A stretch of DNA of 40,663 bases from a virus, in the IMG/VR virus record IMGVR_UViG_3300042905_001100, positions 1 through 40,663 of that record. One strand, written 5' to 3'. Shown one piece after another: positions 1 through 7,187 of this stretch; positions within the stretch are counted from its first letter, which is position 1; the number at the start of each line of letters is the position of its first letter. Below the pieces are notes generated by a model, which made no database searches, had not been told where the DNA came from, and was given only the letters and a program-made list of their open reading frames with translations. The translations under genes and the position numbers were made by a program.

Positions 1-4
1 GCAT
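1..4 (-). CDS. Start codon of a leftward gene cut by the contig edge
   Basis: An ATG reads off the left edge on the minus strand and is preceded by a good ribosome-binding site (AAGGAGAA, positions 11-17). Only the first codon is present. In the homologous copy at the other end of the window, the gene at this place is the 628-residue tail protein ending at 39631, which starts with TTG after a different leader. The variant represented here may therefore carry a different or re-started tail gene. Nothing more can be said. Confidence 0.3.
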
Positions 5-65
5 AACTATTCTCCTTCTAGTGGGTGTTTCTCCTCACAGCTCCTGGCTAGTGAGGGCACAACAA

Positions 66-90
66 AGGTGCGCCCACAAAGGGCGCACCT
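66..90 (-). terminator. Intrinsic terminator after microprotein, variant A
   Basis: There is a perfect 10-bp stem (66-75 with 81-90) around a 5-base loop. On the minus strand it is followed by a T-rich stretch (TTTGTTG). It lies 11 bases past the stop of the microprotein gene and before the next leftward start, so it probably ends or attenuates leftward transcription. The copy at 39671-39695 keeps only an imperfect form of this hairpin. Confidence 0.65.
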
Positions 91-100
91 GTAGGGGTGT

Positions 101-154
101 TCAGTCTTCGTCGTATTCGACGTATCCAAGGAAGTCCCAGATGTCGTCGTCCAT
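101..154 (-). CDS. 17-residue acidic microprotein (variant A)
   Basis: The gene encodes MDDDIWDFLGYVEYDED and a TGA stop. AAGGAG (160-165) sits 5 bases before the ATG. A second copy at 39707-39760 encodes exactly the same peptide although three codons differ at the third position and the stop is TAA. That pattern points to selection on the peptide, not just on the DNA. No family is recognised and there is no membrane segment. It lies between the tail-tip genes and the main tail protein, directly before a terminator. A role as a small tail or assembly factor, or as a leader peptide controlling the terminator, would be inference. Confidence 0.65.
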   Translation of the reverse strand: MDDDIWDFLGYVEYDED

Positions 155-344
155 AACCACTCCTTATCTGGCATCAGGATGCAGGTTAAATGGCTGCTTT
201 ACTGCATTGCAGTGCAGCAGGGATCGATGGGGAACTACTCATAAGCGGAAGTCGGGCTCGGCCTATGAGAAGTGTCCGCAACTCTTACGTTAGGGACGTG
301 GTGTTACGCATCCCTGACATGGCATCCATGTCACGGTGTCCTGA
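155..344. other. Non-coding spacer with hairpins, variant A
   Basis: No convincing gene is seen. Near-palindromes around ACTGCA (about 201-215) and a pair of arms at 234-243 and 264-273 (ACTACTCATA with TATGAGAAGT, 9 of 10 paired) can form hairpins. The counterpart at 39761-39985 keeps an equivalent outer stem. A 14-codon ORF at 290-334 (minus) ends with bases also found at the end of the 58-residue gene at 39986-40162, so it looks like a deletion remnant. Confidence 0.5.
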
Positions 345-581
345 CTAGACGCCAAGCAGGGCGGCAGCCTCGTCAGCAGTCAGGCCAAGGGCTTCCAACT
401 TGGCGAGGGCGCTGGCCTTGGCGGCAGTCTTAGCCTCCTCAGCAGCGACCCGCTCTGCCTCAGCAGCAGCGGCAGCGGCGGCGTCGGCCTCACGCTGCGC
501 GATCTCCTCGGCGGTGAGGGGTCGCTCCTCGACCTGGCCTGTCTCGCAGTTGACGATGACGGCGATGGGGGTGTCAGACAT
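345..581 (-). CDS. Small Ala/Glu-rich coiled-coil protein (variant A)
   Basis: This 78-residue protein has a short beta-like N-terminus ending in ERPLTAEEIAQREAD, then a long Ala/Glu/Lys helix (about 30-60), then a small helical C-terminus (LEALGLTADEAAALLGV). The helix is predicted to be a coiled coil from composition. AAGGAG overlaps the stop of the upstream gene (591-593), so the two are coupled. A 79-residue homologue at 40248-40487 differs mainly at the N-terminus. Small proteins of this shape often sit beside phage tail-fibre genes; assembly or fibre-tip roles are possible but not shown. Confidence 0.8.
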   Translation of the reverse strand: MSDTPIAVIVNCETGQVEERPLTAEEIAQREADAAAAAAAEAERVAAEEAKTAAKASALAKLEALGLTADEAAALLGV

Positions 582-590
582 GGTGGCTCC

Positions 591-1094
591 TTATGCCTTA
601 GTAATGCCGTAGAGATAGAAAGACGAGCCGGAAAGCACGTTGCCACTTGCTGGCGTAAACAGAAGGCTGCTGATTGCGCTAGTAGATGACCACAGGCCAG
701 CGCCAGCCGCTATGAGAGACGTTGTAGAGTTATTCTCAGTGGCTACTTCTATGCTCATGGACTTGTTTGTCGATCCAGAATAATTTGGAATGTAGATTGA
801 CGTAATCCCGAAGGTGCTGCTTGTTGCTGTAGCCGCTGGAGCCCACATGTAGATCCAGTCTGAGTAGGCAACAGACGAAGCAACTGACCCATGTGTGTAG
901 AGAATCCGGTAAGTGAAGTTTGTAGATGCCGAGTTGGGTTGAATCTTCAGATAGTCCCAAACGTCGTTTACGCTCAATCTGGCTGATACGACACACAGCA
1001 GATCGTCGTATGTTGCAGGAATTGAAGTGAACTCAACGCTAGCGGCATTGCTGCCCAGCACATTCTTGGCGATCAGTTTGCATGTCGTCGCCAT
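591..1094 (-). CDS. Tail protein, paralogue 1 of 3
   Basis: A 167-residue beta-rich protein with the layout shared by the next two genes. It has an N-terminal strand segment (TCKLIAKNVLGSNAASVEF then TSIPATYDDLLCVVSAR), a central NFTYRILY segment, and a C-terminal block (GLWSSTSAISSLLF, then SGSSFYLYGITKA). It is the last of three tandem paralogues after a longer fibre-like gene. The organisation fits small trimeric tail-tip or receptor-binding domains, but no database family is recognised. The last 127 bases of the window repeat 631-757 of this gene exactly. Confidence 0.75.
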   Translation of the reverse strand: MATTCKLIAKNVLGSNAASVEFTSIPATYDDLLCVVSARLSVNDVWDYLKIQPNSASTNFTYRILYTHGSVASSVAYSDWIYMWAPAATATSSTFGITSIYIPNYSGSTNKSMSIEVATENNSTTSLIAAGAGLWSSTSAISSLLFTPASGNVLSGSSFYLYGITKA

Positions 1095-1131
1095 CAGCGG
1101 CCCCCTGTCCTGAACTCATGGGTTAACGTCA

Positions 1132-1614
1132 TCATGCGCTGGCCTTGATTCCGAAGAGGCTGAACGTGGAGCCGGAGGCCATCGTCGCTGCGCTAGATAT
1201 TGTGATTGAGGTAATGGCAGACGTTGAACGCCACAGCCCGACAGTCCGCGTAGCGATGTGGCTTGCCGCCCCGCCCGACATTAGAATCGTCTTGAAAACG
1301 CTAGTGTTTGCGTAGGACATGAAATGGAATTGACCGATAACTGGACCCGGTGTGCCTTGGATCACGGTGTTTATGAGCGTCATGTTGTCGGCGCGTGCTG
1401 ACCCTGCACTAGTCCCGTTTCCAAAAAGATAGGTGTACGAATAGTTCGATCCAGTATCGCCGTTCACTCGAATCTCAAATGAAGCAAATGAGCCAAGGGT
1501 TGCGGCAGGAATCAGAATCAAATCGGTGAAAGTGCCAGGGATGGAACTTAGGGTCACGGAAGTCGCTGAAGTGCCCAGGGTAGTCGAGGCGATGGGCTCA
1601 TACGTCCTAGGCAT
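1132..1614 (-). CDS. Tail protein, paralogue 2 of 3
   Basis: A 160-residue protein aligning by eye with both neighbours. It has a strand motif LGTSATSVTLSSIPGTFTDL at the start, NYSYTYLFGNGTSAG in the middle, and GLWRSTSAITSI with SGSTFSLFGIKA at the end. The middle third, where receptor contacts would be expected, is the least conserved. It is separated by about 35-bp gaps from paralogues 1 and 3. Tail-tip or host-recognition function is inferred from position and from duplication. Confidence 0.75.
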   Translation of the reverse strand: MPRTYEPIASTTLGTSATSVTLSSIPGTFTDLILIPAATLGSFASFEIRVNGDTGSNYSYTYLFGNGTSAGSARADNMTLINTVIQGTPGPVIGQFHFMSYANTSVFKTILMSGGAASHIATRTVGLWRSTSAITSITISSAATMASGSTFSLFGIKASA

Positions 1615-1647
1615 CAGCGCCCCCCGTCTGTAATTGTGTCGTTAGTG

Positions 1648-2208
1648 TCATGGGGCCTTCACCCCGTACAGGGCCGCCGTCGAGTATTGAGCAAAGTTGG
1701 CAACATTTGGAAACACTTTGATAGATGACACCGCATCGGTAAGACGCCACAGACCTGACCGCAGCAACACGAAGCCTGAGCCGTTAGCGTCCCACCCAGA
1801 CAGGGACCGTGCTGTCGTGTTCTTAGACGTACTCGCATAGTCAAGAATGTCAATTACAACTGCCCCGAACGCGCTAGATGTGGTGCCGTTCTGCGGAATC
1901 CATGCCGGATAGTTGCGCGGATCACTTGTAGATGTCCCGACAACCGCCGCAAATGCTCCGCTGCCGTCTCCATACAACTGATGAGTGGTGTAGTTGGTGG
2001 CAGTAGAGCCGTTGAACTGCATGCCAAGTTCGCGCCCAGCATTGGATGTACCCACATCGCGGCAGATCATCCGCAACTGGAGATGCTGATACGTGGATGG
2101 GATGCTGCTAAACGTAATGTCCGCAGCCCCGCCGCTGCCGACCGTAACCGTGGCGATGGACTCGAAATCACCACCACCCGCATAAATGAACGGATTGATA
2201 AAGAACAT
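1648..2208 (-). CDS. Tail protein, paralogue 3 of 3
   Basis: The longest of the three (186 residues). It starts with a hydrophobic, glycine-rich lead (MFFINPFIYAGGGDFESIA), then the shared block VTVGSGGAADITFSSIPSTY, a central NYTTHQLYGDGSGAF, and the C-terminal GLWRLTDAVSSI and TAALYGVKAP. Its start overlaps the stop of the upstream fibre-like gene as TGATG, indicating translational coupling. It may carry the attachment region for the tandem set. Function is inferred as tail or receptor binding. Confidence 0.75.
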   Translation of the reverse strand: MFFINPFIYAGGGDFESIATVTVGSGGAADITFSSIPSTYQHLQLRMICRDVGTSNAGRELGMQFNGSTATNYTTHQLYGDGSGAFAAVVGTSTSDPRNYPAWIPQNGTTSSAFGAVVIDILDYASTSKNTTARSLSGWDANGSGFVLLRSGLWRLTDAVSSIKVFPNVANFAQYSTAALYGVKAP

Positions 2209-3038
2209 CAGGCACGCCGCCCGATGAGGTAAACCTTCGCGCCCTTAGCGCCAGTACCCGCCGTGTCAATGTCGATAGTGATCTCGGCATCGTCCGCGAG
2301 CGCGGAGTCGCTGATCGAGGTCGCAGTCGCAGCCGTCGTGGAGGTCTTCTCGTTGGCGTCGATGCTGAGCTTATTTGCCCCAAGGATCGACGTGCCGCCT
2401 TCGTTGATGTCGAAAGTCGGATTCCCCGACGTGGAGGCCGTGGTCAGGCTGGCCCGTACCGCTGTCACCGTCATAGCGAAAGGCATGCGGAAAGTGACCT
2501 TGGCTGTGCCCGTCGTGACGGCGGTTTCCTCATCAGACACCGCAACCGCGATCACCTCAGGGGAGCCACGCCAGACAAGGCCCGTGGACTCGCCCGAGGC
2601 AGCCGTCAGGATGAAATCATTAGTGCCGACCGCCAGCCGTGCGGGGGTGTTGTCCGCGGTGGCGGTGATCAGGTCGCCCTTGGCGTCAACTAGGGCTTTT
2701 AGAACATACTGGCTGTGAACATCAGTCGTCGTGTCATTCACATGGCTATTCGCCTCATCAAAATCCCTACCAGAAACACCATGCCTAAACACAGCTCCAG
2801 CATTATGAGACACAGCCGAAGTGCCATCCACACCACGAGTCACAGTGAGAGTAGTACCCGACACGCTAGTGACAGTCATAACCTCCTCAGAGGCCGTGTC
2901 AGGATCCACAATCGCAGTCCACGGAGTCTGAGCAGGAAACCCAGACAAAGCAGTAACCGTGATCGACGTTGTTGAATTATTAGCGGAAGCAGACAACGTG
3001 GTTGCTACCGCAGTAGACGAGTAATACCTACGGGCCAT
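2208..3038 (-). CDS. Tail fibre-like protein
   Basis: This 276-residue protein is rich in Ser, Thr, Ala and Val. Residues 1-95 form a beta-domain module (SSTAVATTLSASANNSTTSI, then GTTLTVTRGVDGTSAVSHN). The same kind of module is seen in the connector-like protein just upstream (LNGTATTFNVDNG, then GRGVDGTTAATHSDNARV). A linker with DVHSQYVLKALVDAKGDL follows, then a C-terminal beta domain. Repetitive beta composition and position before the tail-tip paralogues suggest a tail fibre or spike stem. Confidence 0.75.
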   Translation of the reverse strand: MARRYYSSTAVATTLSASANNSTTSITVTALSGFPAQTPWTAIVDPDTASEEVMTVTSVSGTTLTVTRGVDGTSAVSHNAGAVFRHGVSGRDFDEANSHVNDTTTDVHSQYVLKALVDAKGDLITATADNTPARLAVGTNDFILTAASGESTGLVWRGSPEVIAVAVSDEETAVTTGTAKVTFRMPFAMTVTAVRASLTTASTSGNPTFDINEGGTSILGANKLSIDANEKTSTTAATATSISDSALADDAEITIDIDTAGTGAKGAKVYLIGRRA

Positions 3039-3043
3039 CAGTC

Positions 3044-3931
3044 CTACTTCCGGTAATGTACGGGCGTGTTGATTTCACCACGGAAACGAGCAACCTCCTC
3101 AGCAAGCCTCTGCTGATATAGCGCATACAAAGTTCTAGCCACGTTAGAAGCGGAGCCGATCTGGCGACGCTCATCAAAAAAGCCTGCCTGCACTGACGAC
3201 GGATCCAGCAGAGCCACATCGATTGACGACACAAGTCGCGCAGCCGTCCCAAGAGCAACAACATCCCGGCACGATGCAGGCAAACCCGCTGTAGTTGTGA
3301 GCGTGTCCGAACCCGCTGACAGAAGAGTCGGATCCTTCAGGAACTGAACCTGCACAGTCCTGCCAGGAACAACCGAATCCCACACAGTGATCGTCTTGCC
3401 TGTCGCATACTGGGTCGCATTCGCCTGAAGGTCGATCTGCCATCTGCGAACAGTCTCCCAACGGCCCGAAGGGCCAACAGTCTTCCAAGTAACCTGGCTC
3501 ACTTCATCCACCGTGGAAGGAATAGGGTAGGTGTTCGTGGCTGCCAGGAACGTGAACGTGTGAGTGTCCTTAGCCTTTAACTCTACACCCATAGAGGCGA
3601 TAGTGTCGTTAATGGCACGCTTCACATAGTGGCGTGGGAACAGGGGATTGAACGTCACACGGGCATTGTCGCTGTGTGTGGCTGCTGTTGTCCCATCCAC
3701 ACCACGACCCCACGGCTGAAGGGCTACAGCGTTCGTCGTGATCGCGTCAATGTAGACAAGCTCATCATCAATCTCAGCCCGACCCATGCCTAGACGGGCA
3801 CCGTTATCCACATTGAATGTGGTCGCTGTCCCATTAAGGCTGCCATTTAGGGCAGTCACAGACTCCTGAGAACGCACATAACCACGCAGCATCGACAGCA
3901 CATCGTTAGTCAAATCGTCAAACGTCGTCAC
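3044..3931 (-). CDS. Head-to-tail connector/adaptor-like protein
   Basis: This 295-residue protein has an N-terminal helix (TFDDLTNDVLSMLRGYV), a beta insert with GRGVDGTTAATHSDNARV (about 74-91) matching a module in the next gene, then FPRHYVKRAINDTIASM and a helical C-terminus rich in Arg and Gln. Helix, beta insert, helices is what phage adaptor (gp6/gp11-like) proteins show, and the place between capsid genes and fibre genes agrees. The assignment is by architecture and order, not by a recognised signature. Its start overlaps the upstream stop by 4 bases. Confidence 0.6.
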   Translation of the reverse strand: MTTFDDLTNDVLSMLRGYVRSQESVTALNGSLNGTATTFNVDNGARLGMGRAEIDDELVYIDAITTNAVALQPWGRGVDGTTAATHSDNARVTFNPLFPRHYVKRAINDTIASMGVELKAKDTHTFTFLAATNTYPIPSTVDEVSQVTWKTVGPSGRWETVRRWQIDLQANATQYATGKTITVWDSVVPGRTVQVQFLKDPTLLSAGSDTLTTTAGLPASCRDVVALGTAARLVSSIDVALLDPSSVQAGFFDERRQIGSASNVARTLYALYQQRLAEEVARFRGEINTPVHYRK

Positions 3932-4728
3932 AGGTACTCCTCCGTGGTCACGATCTCCTCAGTCACCGTGTAACCAAGCCCCTCAAGTTCAGCCTTCAAC
4001 GACGTAGACACCACATGGTCACGACCACCAGCCAAATACTTCTGGGCATTCCTCGTCCGCTCAAGATCAGGATGAGCGACCTCAGACCACACGCCACTCT
4101 CCTTCAACAAGGAAATACCCTCATACTCCTTGAACAGACGCCACTGGTAGGTGCTGACAGGTGGCCGGAAAATCCAGCCCTTCTTCGTCACCACAGCGTT
4201 ACCGAAATCGTTACTGGGATCCACAGGGCCAGGGATAATGAACACGGTGGCGAGAGTGTCCGCATCCCCGAACTGCTCAGACCCAGCAATACCCGTAGGC
4301 GACATGACAGGTGTAAGGCTCGGAGAGCCAACAGAACCAGCAGAGGTAAACCCAGAAGGGTTCATGGATGTAAACGCCTCAGCGTTGCCTACAGAGGCTC
4401 CTGAGGGTATCCCTGCGACAGGAACTTTAGCCACCGTTTTAGCTGTCCCAACAGCGGCAGTGCCAGCAATGCTAGCAACAGAGAGCGAAGCGGACAAAGC
4501 AGGCGAACCGATACCACCAGCACCAGCAACACCAGACACGGCCACAGACGCTACAGTCGCAGCAGTACCCACAGCGGCAACAGAAGCAACCCCAGACACG
4601 ACAACAGTCGCATTCACCTGAGCTGTACCCACAGCAGCAGAAGAAGCAACCCCGTCAGGGTAAGCAAACCTGAACAGGTCAGGACCCAGCTTTAATACTG
4701 GGCGCTCCGTTACATCAATAACGGTCAT
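3928..4728 (-). CDS. Structural protein with about seven GVAS/VGTA repeats
   Basis: 266 residues. Residues about 23-160 are tandem units of roughly 19-22 residues with the pattern G-[VI]-[AP]-S-x-x-x-[VI]-G-[ST/N]-[AP]-x-[VL], for example GVASSAAVGTAQV, GVASVAAVGTAATV, GIPSGASVGNAEA and GFTSAGSVGSPSL. The C-terminal 100 residues are non-repetitive (KKGWIFRPPVSTYQW, then RNAQKYLAGGRDHVVS) and end in acidic residues. Later repeats diverge from the early ones, so the array has grown by duplication and then drifted. It sits between connector and capsid genes; a beta-helical or collar/tail structural role is plausible. Confidence 0.7.
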   Translation of the reverse strand: MTVIDVTERPVLKLGPDLFRFAYPDGVASSAAVGTAQVNATVVVSGVASVAAVGTAATVASVAVSGVAGAGGIGSPALSASLSVASIAGTAAVGTAKTVAKVPVAGIPSGASVGNAEAFTSMNPSGFTSAGSVGSPSLTPVMSPTGIAGSEQFGDADTLATVFIIPGPVDPSNDFGNAVVTKKGWIFRPPVSTYQWRLFKEYEGISLLKESGVWSEVAHPDLERTRNAQKYLAGGRDHVVSTSLKAELEGLGYTVTEEIVTTEEYL

Positions 4729-4734
4729 TCAGGA

Positions 4735-5163
4735 CTAGAGGCTGAAAATCTTGTTGGCACCGTTATCCCACACCACGGTGATGTCACCGCCAGCAGGCTT
4801 AATCGGGATACCAGTACCCGAATCAATCCACGCAATCACACGCTGACTCGTATCAGCCACATCAGCGCCACCAGTCGAAGCAGACGACTGGAACAGCAGC
4901 AGCGCATGATCATTCGTGTCAGACGCAGGCGTCGTGAACGTCACATCAGCCGCGTCAAACACACCATTCGTCACAGTCTTAGACGACAGCGCAGACGACG
5001 TAGCATGAAGCGTGCCACCAGCACCAGTCACATCAGACACCGTGTCATGGGCAGTGTTATACGTGTAGCCCCGCACCAGGGCAACCTTGATCGTAGCCGT
5101 ATCCAAGTCAATGCTCCCGTCAAGGAAACCTTCCTTGGCCTTCGGGAAGACAGCGTTCGCCAC
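4735..5163 (-). CDS. Putative virion structural protein
   Basis: 142 residues. It starts MANAVFPKAKEGFLDGSIDL, followed by a beta-rich body (TIKVALVRGYTYN; ALLLFQSSASTGGADVA; RVIAWIDSGTGIPIKPAGGD). This resembles small tail or head-decoration proteins often found near capsid genes, whose start often reads as producing a deposited object, but I cannot name the family. It lies between the repeat protein and a small conserved gene downstream of the capsid gene. Confidence 0.65.
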   Translation of the reverse strand: MANAVFPKAKEGFLDGSIDLDTATIKVALVRGYTYNTAHDTVSDVTGAGGTLHATSSALSSKTVTNGVFDAADVTFTTPASDTNDHALLLFQSSASTGGADVADTSQRVIAWIDSGTGIPIKPAGGDITVVWDNGANKIFSL

Positions 5164-5172
5164 CTGTTCTCC

Positions 5173-5493
5173 TTAATCGAACTTAACAACTTGCCCCGTT
5201 TTGGGGCTGTAATGGGCACCGTTACTGAATGTGTTATCCGTGGCATCAAACGCTGCCCCGGCCTTCGCAGACAACTCAAACGCTTTATGAATGTCTGGAG
5301 TCCTAGTAGTTGCTGGCTGAATCCCCGCCTGACGGGCCTCAGCATAAAGATCAAGCTCACGGTTCTTACTCTTCTCCCGTGAAGCATCAATCCCAAGATG
5401 CGAGCGGGACCAACCCACACGCAAAGAAGCAGCCCTCAAGCACTGCCCGTAAGTCTCATGGTCTTTCGTAATACACCCGGTCCTGCAAGACAT
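5173..5493 (-). CDS. Conserved small phage protein after capsid gene
   Basis: The chosen start gives 106 residues beginning MSCRTGCITKDHETYGQCLR, with GAAGGGG a few bases before the ATG. An upstream GTG at 5529 would add 12 residues but has no ribosome-binding site. The N-terminal Cys-rich block (C3, C7, C19) and the AREKSKNRELDLYAEARQAG-like helix are followed by SNGAHYSPKTGQVVKFD. That end looks like a domain that packs on another protein. No function is known to me; position suggests a virion or assembly component. Confidence 0.7.
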   Translation of the reverse strand: MSCRTGCITKDHETYGQCLRAASLRVGWSRSHLGIDASREKSKNRELDLYAEARQAGIQPATTRTPDIHKAFELSAKAGAAFDATDNTFSNGAHYSPKTGQVVKFD

Positions 5494-5561
5494 CAGATCC
5501 CCTTCAATGCCCCGCAGGGGCCACCCCACAATATGAGTGACCCCCGCAGGAACATCAACTA

Positions 5562-6518
5562 TCAGGCGTTGATAGACGAAGCCGACTCAATGCGGTAAAG
5601 CGCAGCCTCACGGTAACGCTTCCACCCGAGAACGCCATACCAGCCCAGAGGGCGGTGACGCATCAGCTTGTCCGTAACCGGACCCATGATCGTGTGCGGC
5701 TCCTCAGCGACAGCCTCAGCCAGCGCCTGCTTGCCCACGATGATCGTGCGGTACACCTTCGCAGAAGTAGCACCATCCGTTGCCGAGTACATGCGAGGAG
5801 TCTCAATGAAGTAAGCACCCTCAAACGTACCGATGAATCCAGGCCAGAAGTTCTCCGTAGCATCGTACTTGTGGAGATCCTGGAACCCGCCACCCGTAGC
5901 CTCCTTGCGAAGATCGAAGGAAACCTCAGGGTGAATGTAGGCAGCGTAAAGGCTACCCTGACGCGGAACCGCAAGGTTCGCACGCAGCTTCGCAACAACG
6001 AAACGAATGTCGTCAGCCTTGATGATGTCCGTGATCTCAACCTCAGAAGTCTGAGTGGGAGTGTCGGACGAGTCACGGGCGAAACGAACATTGCTACCAC
6101 CACGCAGCTCCGTCATCACAACAGAGTCAAGCGAGTCAGCCATGTTGTACGCGATGATGTCAGCAGCAGCCGGGTCAACATCGGACAGCGAGAACAGACC
6201 CAGCTTGCGGGTGAGCAGGGCAGCATTGCCGTACTCGTTCAGAGTAACAGTGACCGTGGTCGTGTTGCTCAGTGCAACCGCATCAGGATCAACGTTCTCA
6301 GTCAGGGTCGAAGTTGCCTGAGCCAGATCAGCATAAATCTGGAAAACAACAGACGAACCCGGCATGGCCTGCTGGACGGGCCGCTTATCAGCAATGTCAC
6401 GGATGAGCGGCTGCGACCGCAGTGCCATCTCAACATAACGATCATAAGCAGTCTGGACAAGGTTAGTCATACCAGTCTGATTGGAGATCGTGCTAGTACC
6501 AGTGTAGGTATTAGGCAT
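5562..6518 (-). CDS. Major capsid protein, N4 gp56-like
   Basis: 318 residues. It has N-terminal helices (NLVQTAYDRYVEMALRSQP), then PGSSVVFQIYADLAQATSTL and the characteristic TENVDPDAVALS followed by TTTVTVTLNEYGNAALLTRK (about 70-105). That pattern is typical of the N4 gp56 family of HK97-fold capsid proteins. The C-terminal half has the expected P-domain and the end REAALYRIESAS. Length is normal for the family. The scaffold-like gene lies directly upstream in transcription order, as is usual. Confidence 0.9.
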   Translation of the reverse strand: MPNTYTGTSTISNQTGMTNLVQTAYDRYVEMALRSQPLIRDIADKRPVQQAMPGSSVVFQIYADLAQATSTLTENVDPDAVALSNTTTVTVTLNEYGNAALLTRKLGLFSLSDVDPAAADIIAYNMADSLDSVVMTELRGGSNVRFARDSSDTPTQTSEVEITDIIKADDIRFVVAKLRANLAVPRQGSLYAAYIHPEVSFDLRKEATGGGFQDLHKYDATENFWPGFIGTFEGAYFIETPRMYSATDGATSAKVYRTIIVGKQALAEAVAEEPHTIMGPVTDKLMRHRPLGWYGVLGWKRYREAALYRIESASSINA

Positions 6519-6562
6519 AGTTGAGATTCACCACCTTTCGCAAATAGTTATTGGACTACTGG

Positions 6563-7066
6563 TCAGTACACCGGGGGACCACCGGAACCCTGGAACAGAA
6601 TCCTGTTCAGGTCTTCCGGTGTCTTCGCAGCGGCAATCATTGCCATGATCTGCGACTCGTCACCAGCCGGTGCCTGTCCCGCATTCACAACCTCATTGAA
6701 CTGCTGATAGCCAGGGGGAACCATCACATCCTGCTGAAAGTCCATCTGCTCATTCTGAGAGCCATCGCTGTCCGCAGCCACAGTCGTGGGCTGGAACACA
6801 TCGGCCTTCTCATCAAGCCAAGAAACAATCTCTGCTTCGTTAGTGATATCCCCCGGGATCAAATCAGCGATCTTCGGGTTGTAACCGCGAGACGCGAGAA
6901 CGTCTGCCACTGTCCGCTTACGCGATTCGACGCGGTAACCTTGAAGTTCACCCTCAAGTTCCTTCAACCGCTTCACAGCGGCCTTATGTGCCCGACGCAC
7001 CTGCGTCATAGCACCATCATCGTAATCATCGAAATCGTCAGGCAGATCATACTCGTGCTGGGCCAT
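6563..7066 (-). CDS. Capsid assembly scaffolding protein
   Basis: 167 residues, very acidic at the N-terminus (HEYDLPDDFDDYDDG). A helical basic/acidic segment follows (KAAVKRLKELEGELQGYRVE), and the tail is Gln/Pro-rich with no clear fold. It is immediately upstream of the capsid gene. Acidic, helical, low-complexity composition with that position is the usual picture of a scaffold. There is no sequence signature beyond this. Confidence 0.7.
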   Translation of the reverse strand: MAQHEYDLPDDFDDYDDGAMTQVRRAHKAAVKRLKELEGELQGYRVESRKRTVADVLASRGYNPKIADLIPGDITNEAEIVSWLDEKADVFQPTTVAADSDGSQNEQMDFQQDVMVPPGYQQFNEVVNAGQAPAGDESQIMAMIAAAKTPEDLNRILFQGSGGPPVY

Positions 7067-7187
7067 ATGCCCTCACCCTCTTCTCATCCGTGGAAGTCGC
7101 CACCCACACACGCAACTGGGGAAGTAGCGTGTGGCTGTGACTATCGGTCTTGTGACGCACACCAGGGCCGACCGATCTGGTGTGGAG

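Noticed and set aside
631-757. 127-base repeat as a packaged direct terminal repeat
   Set aside because: It lies inside a gene, not at both extreme ends, the flanking sequence is homologous but diverged, and its length is that of an assembler k-mer.
5655-6524. 289-residue rightward ORF opposite the capsid gene
   Set aside because: Antisense to the N4 gp56-like capsid protein; the composition is the Arg/Val/Ser mirror of that gene.
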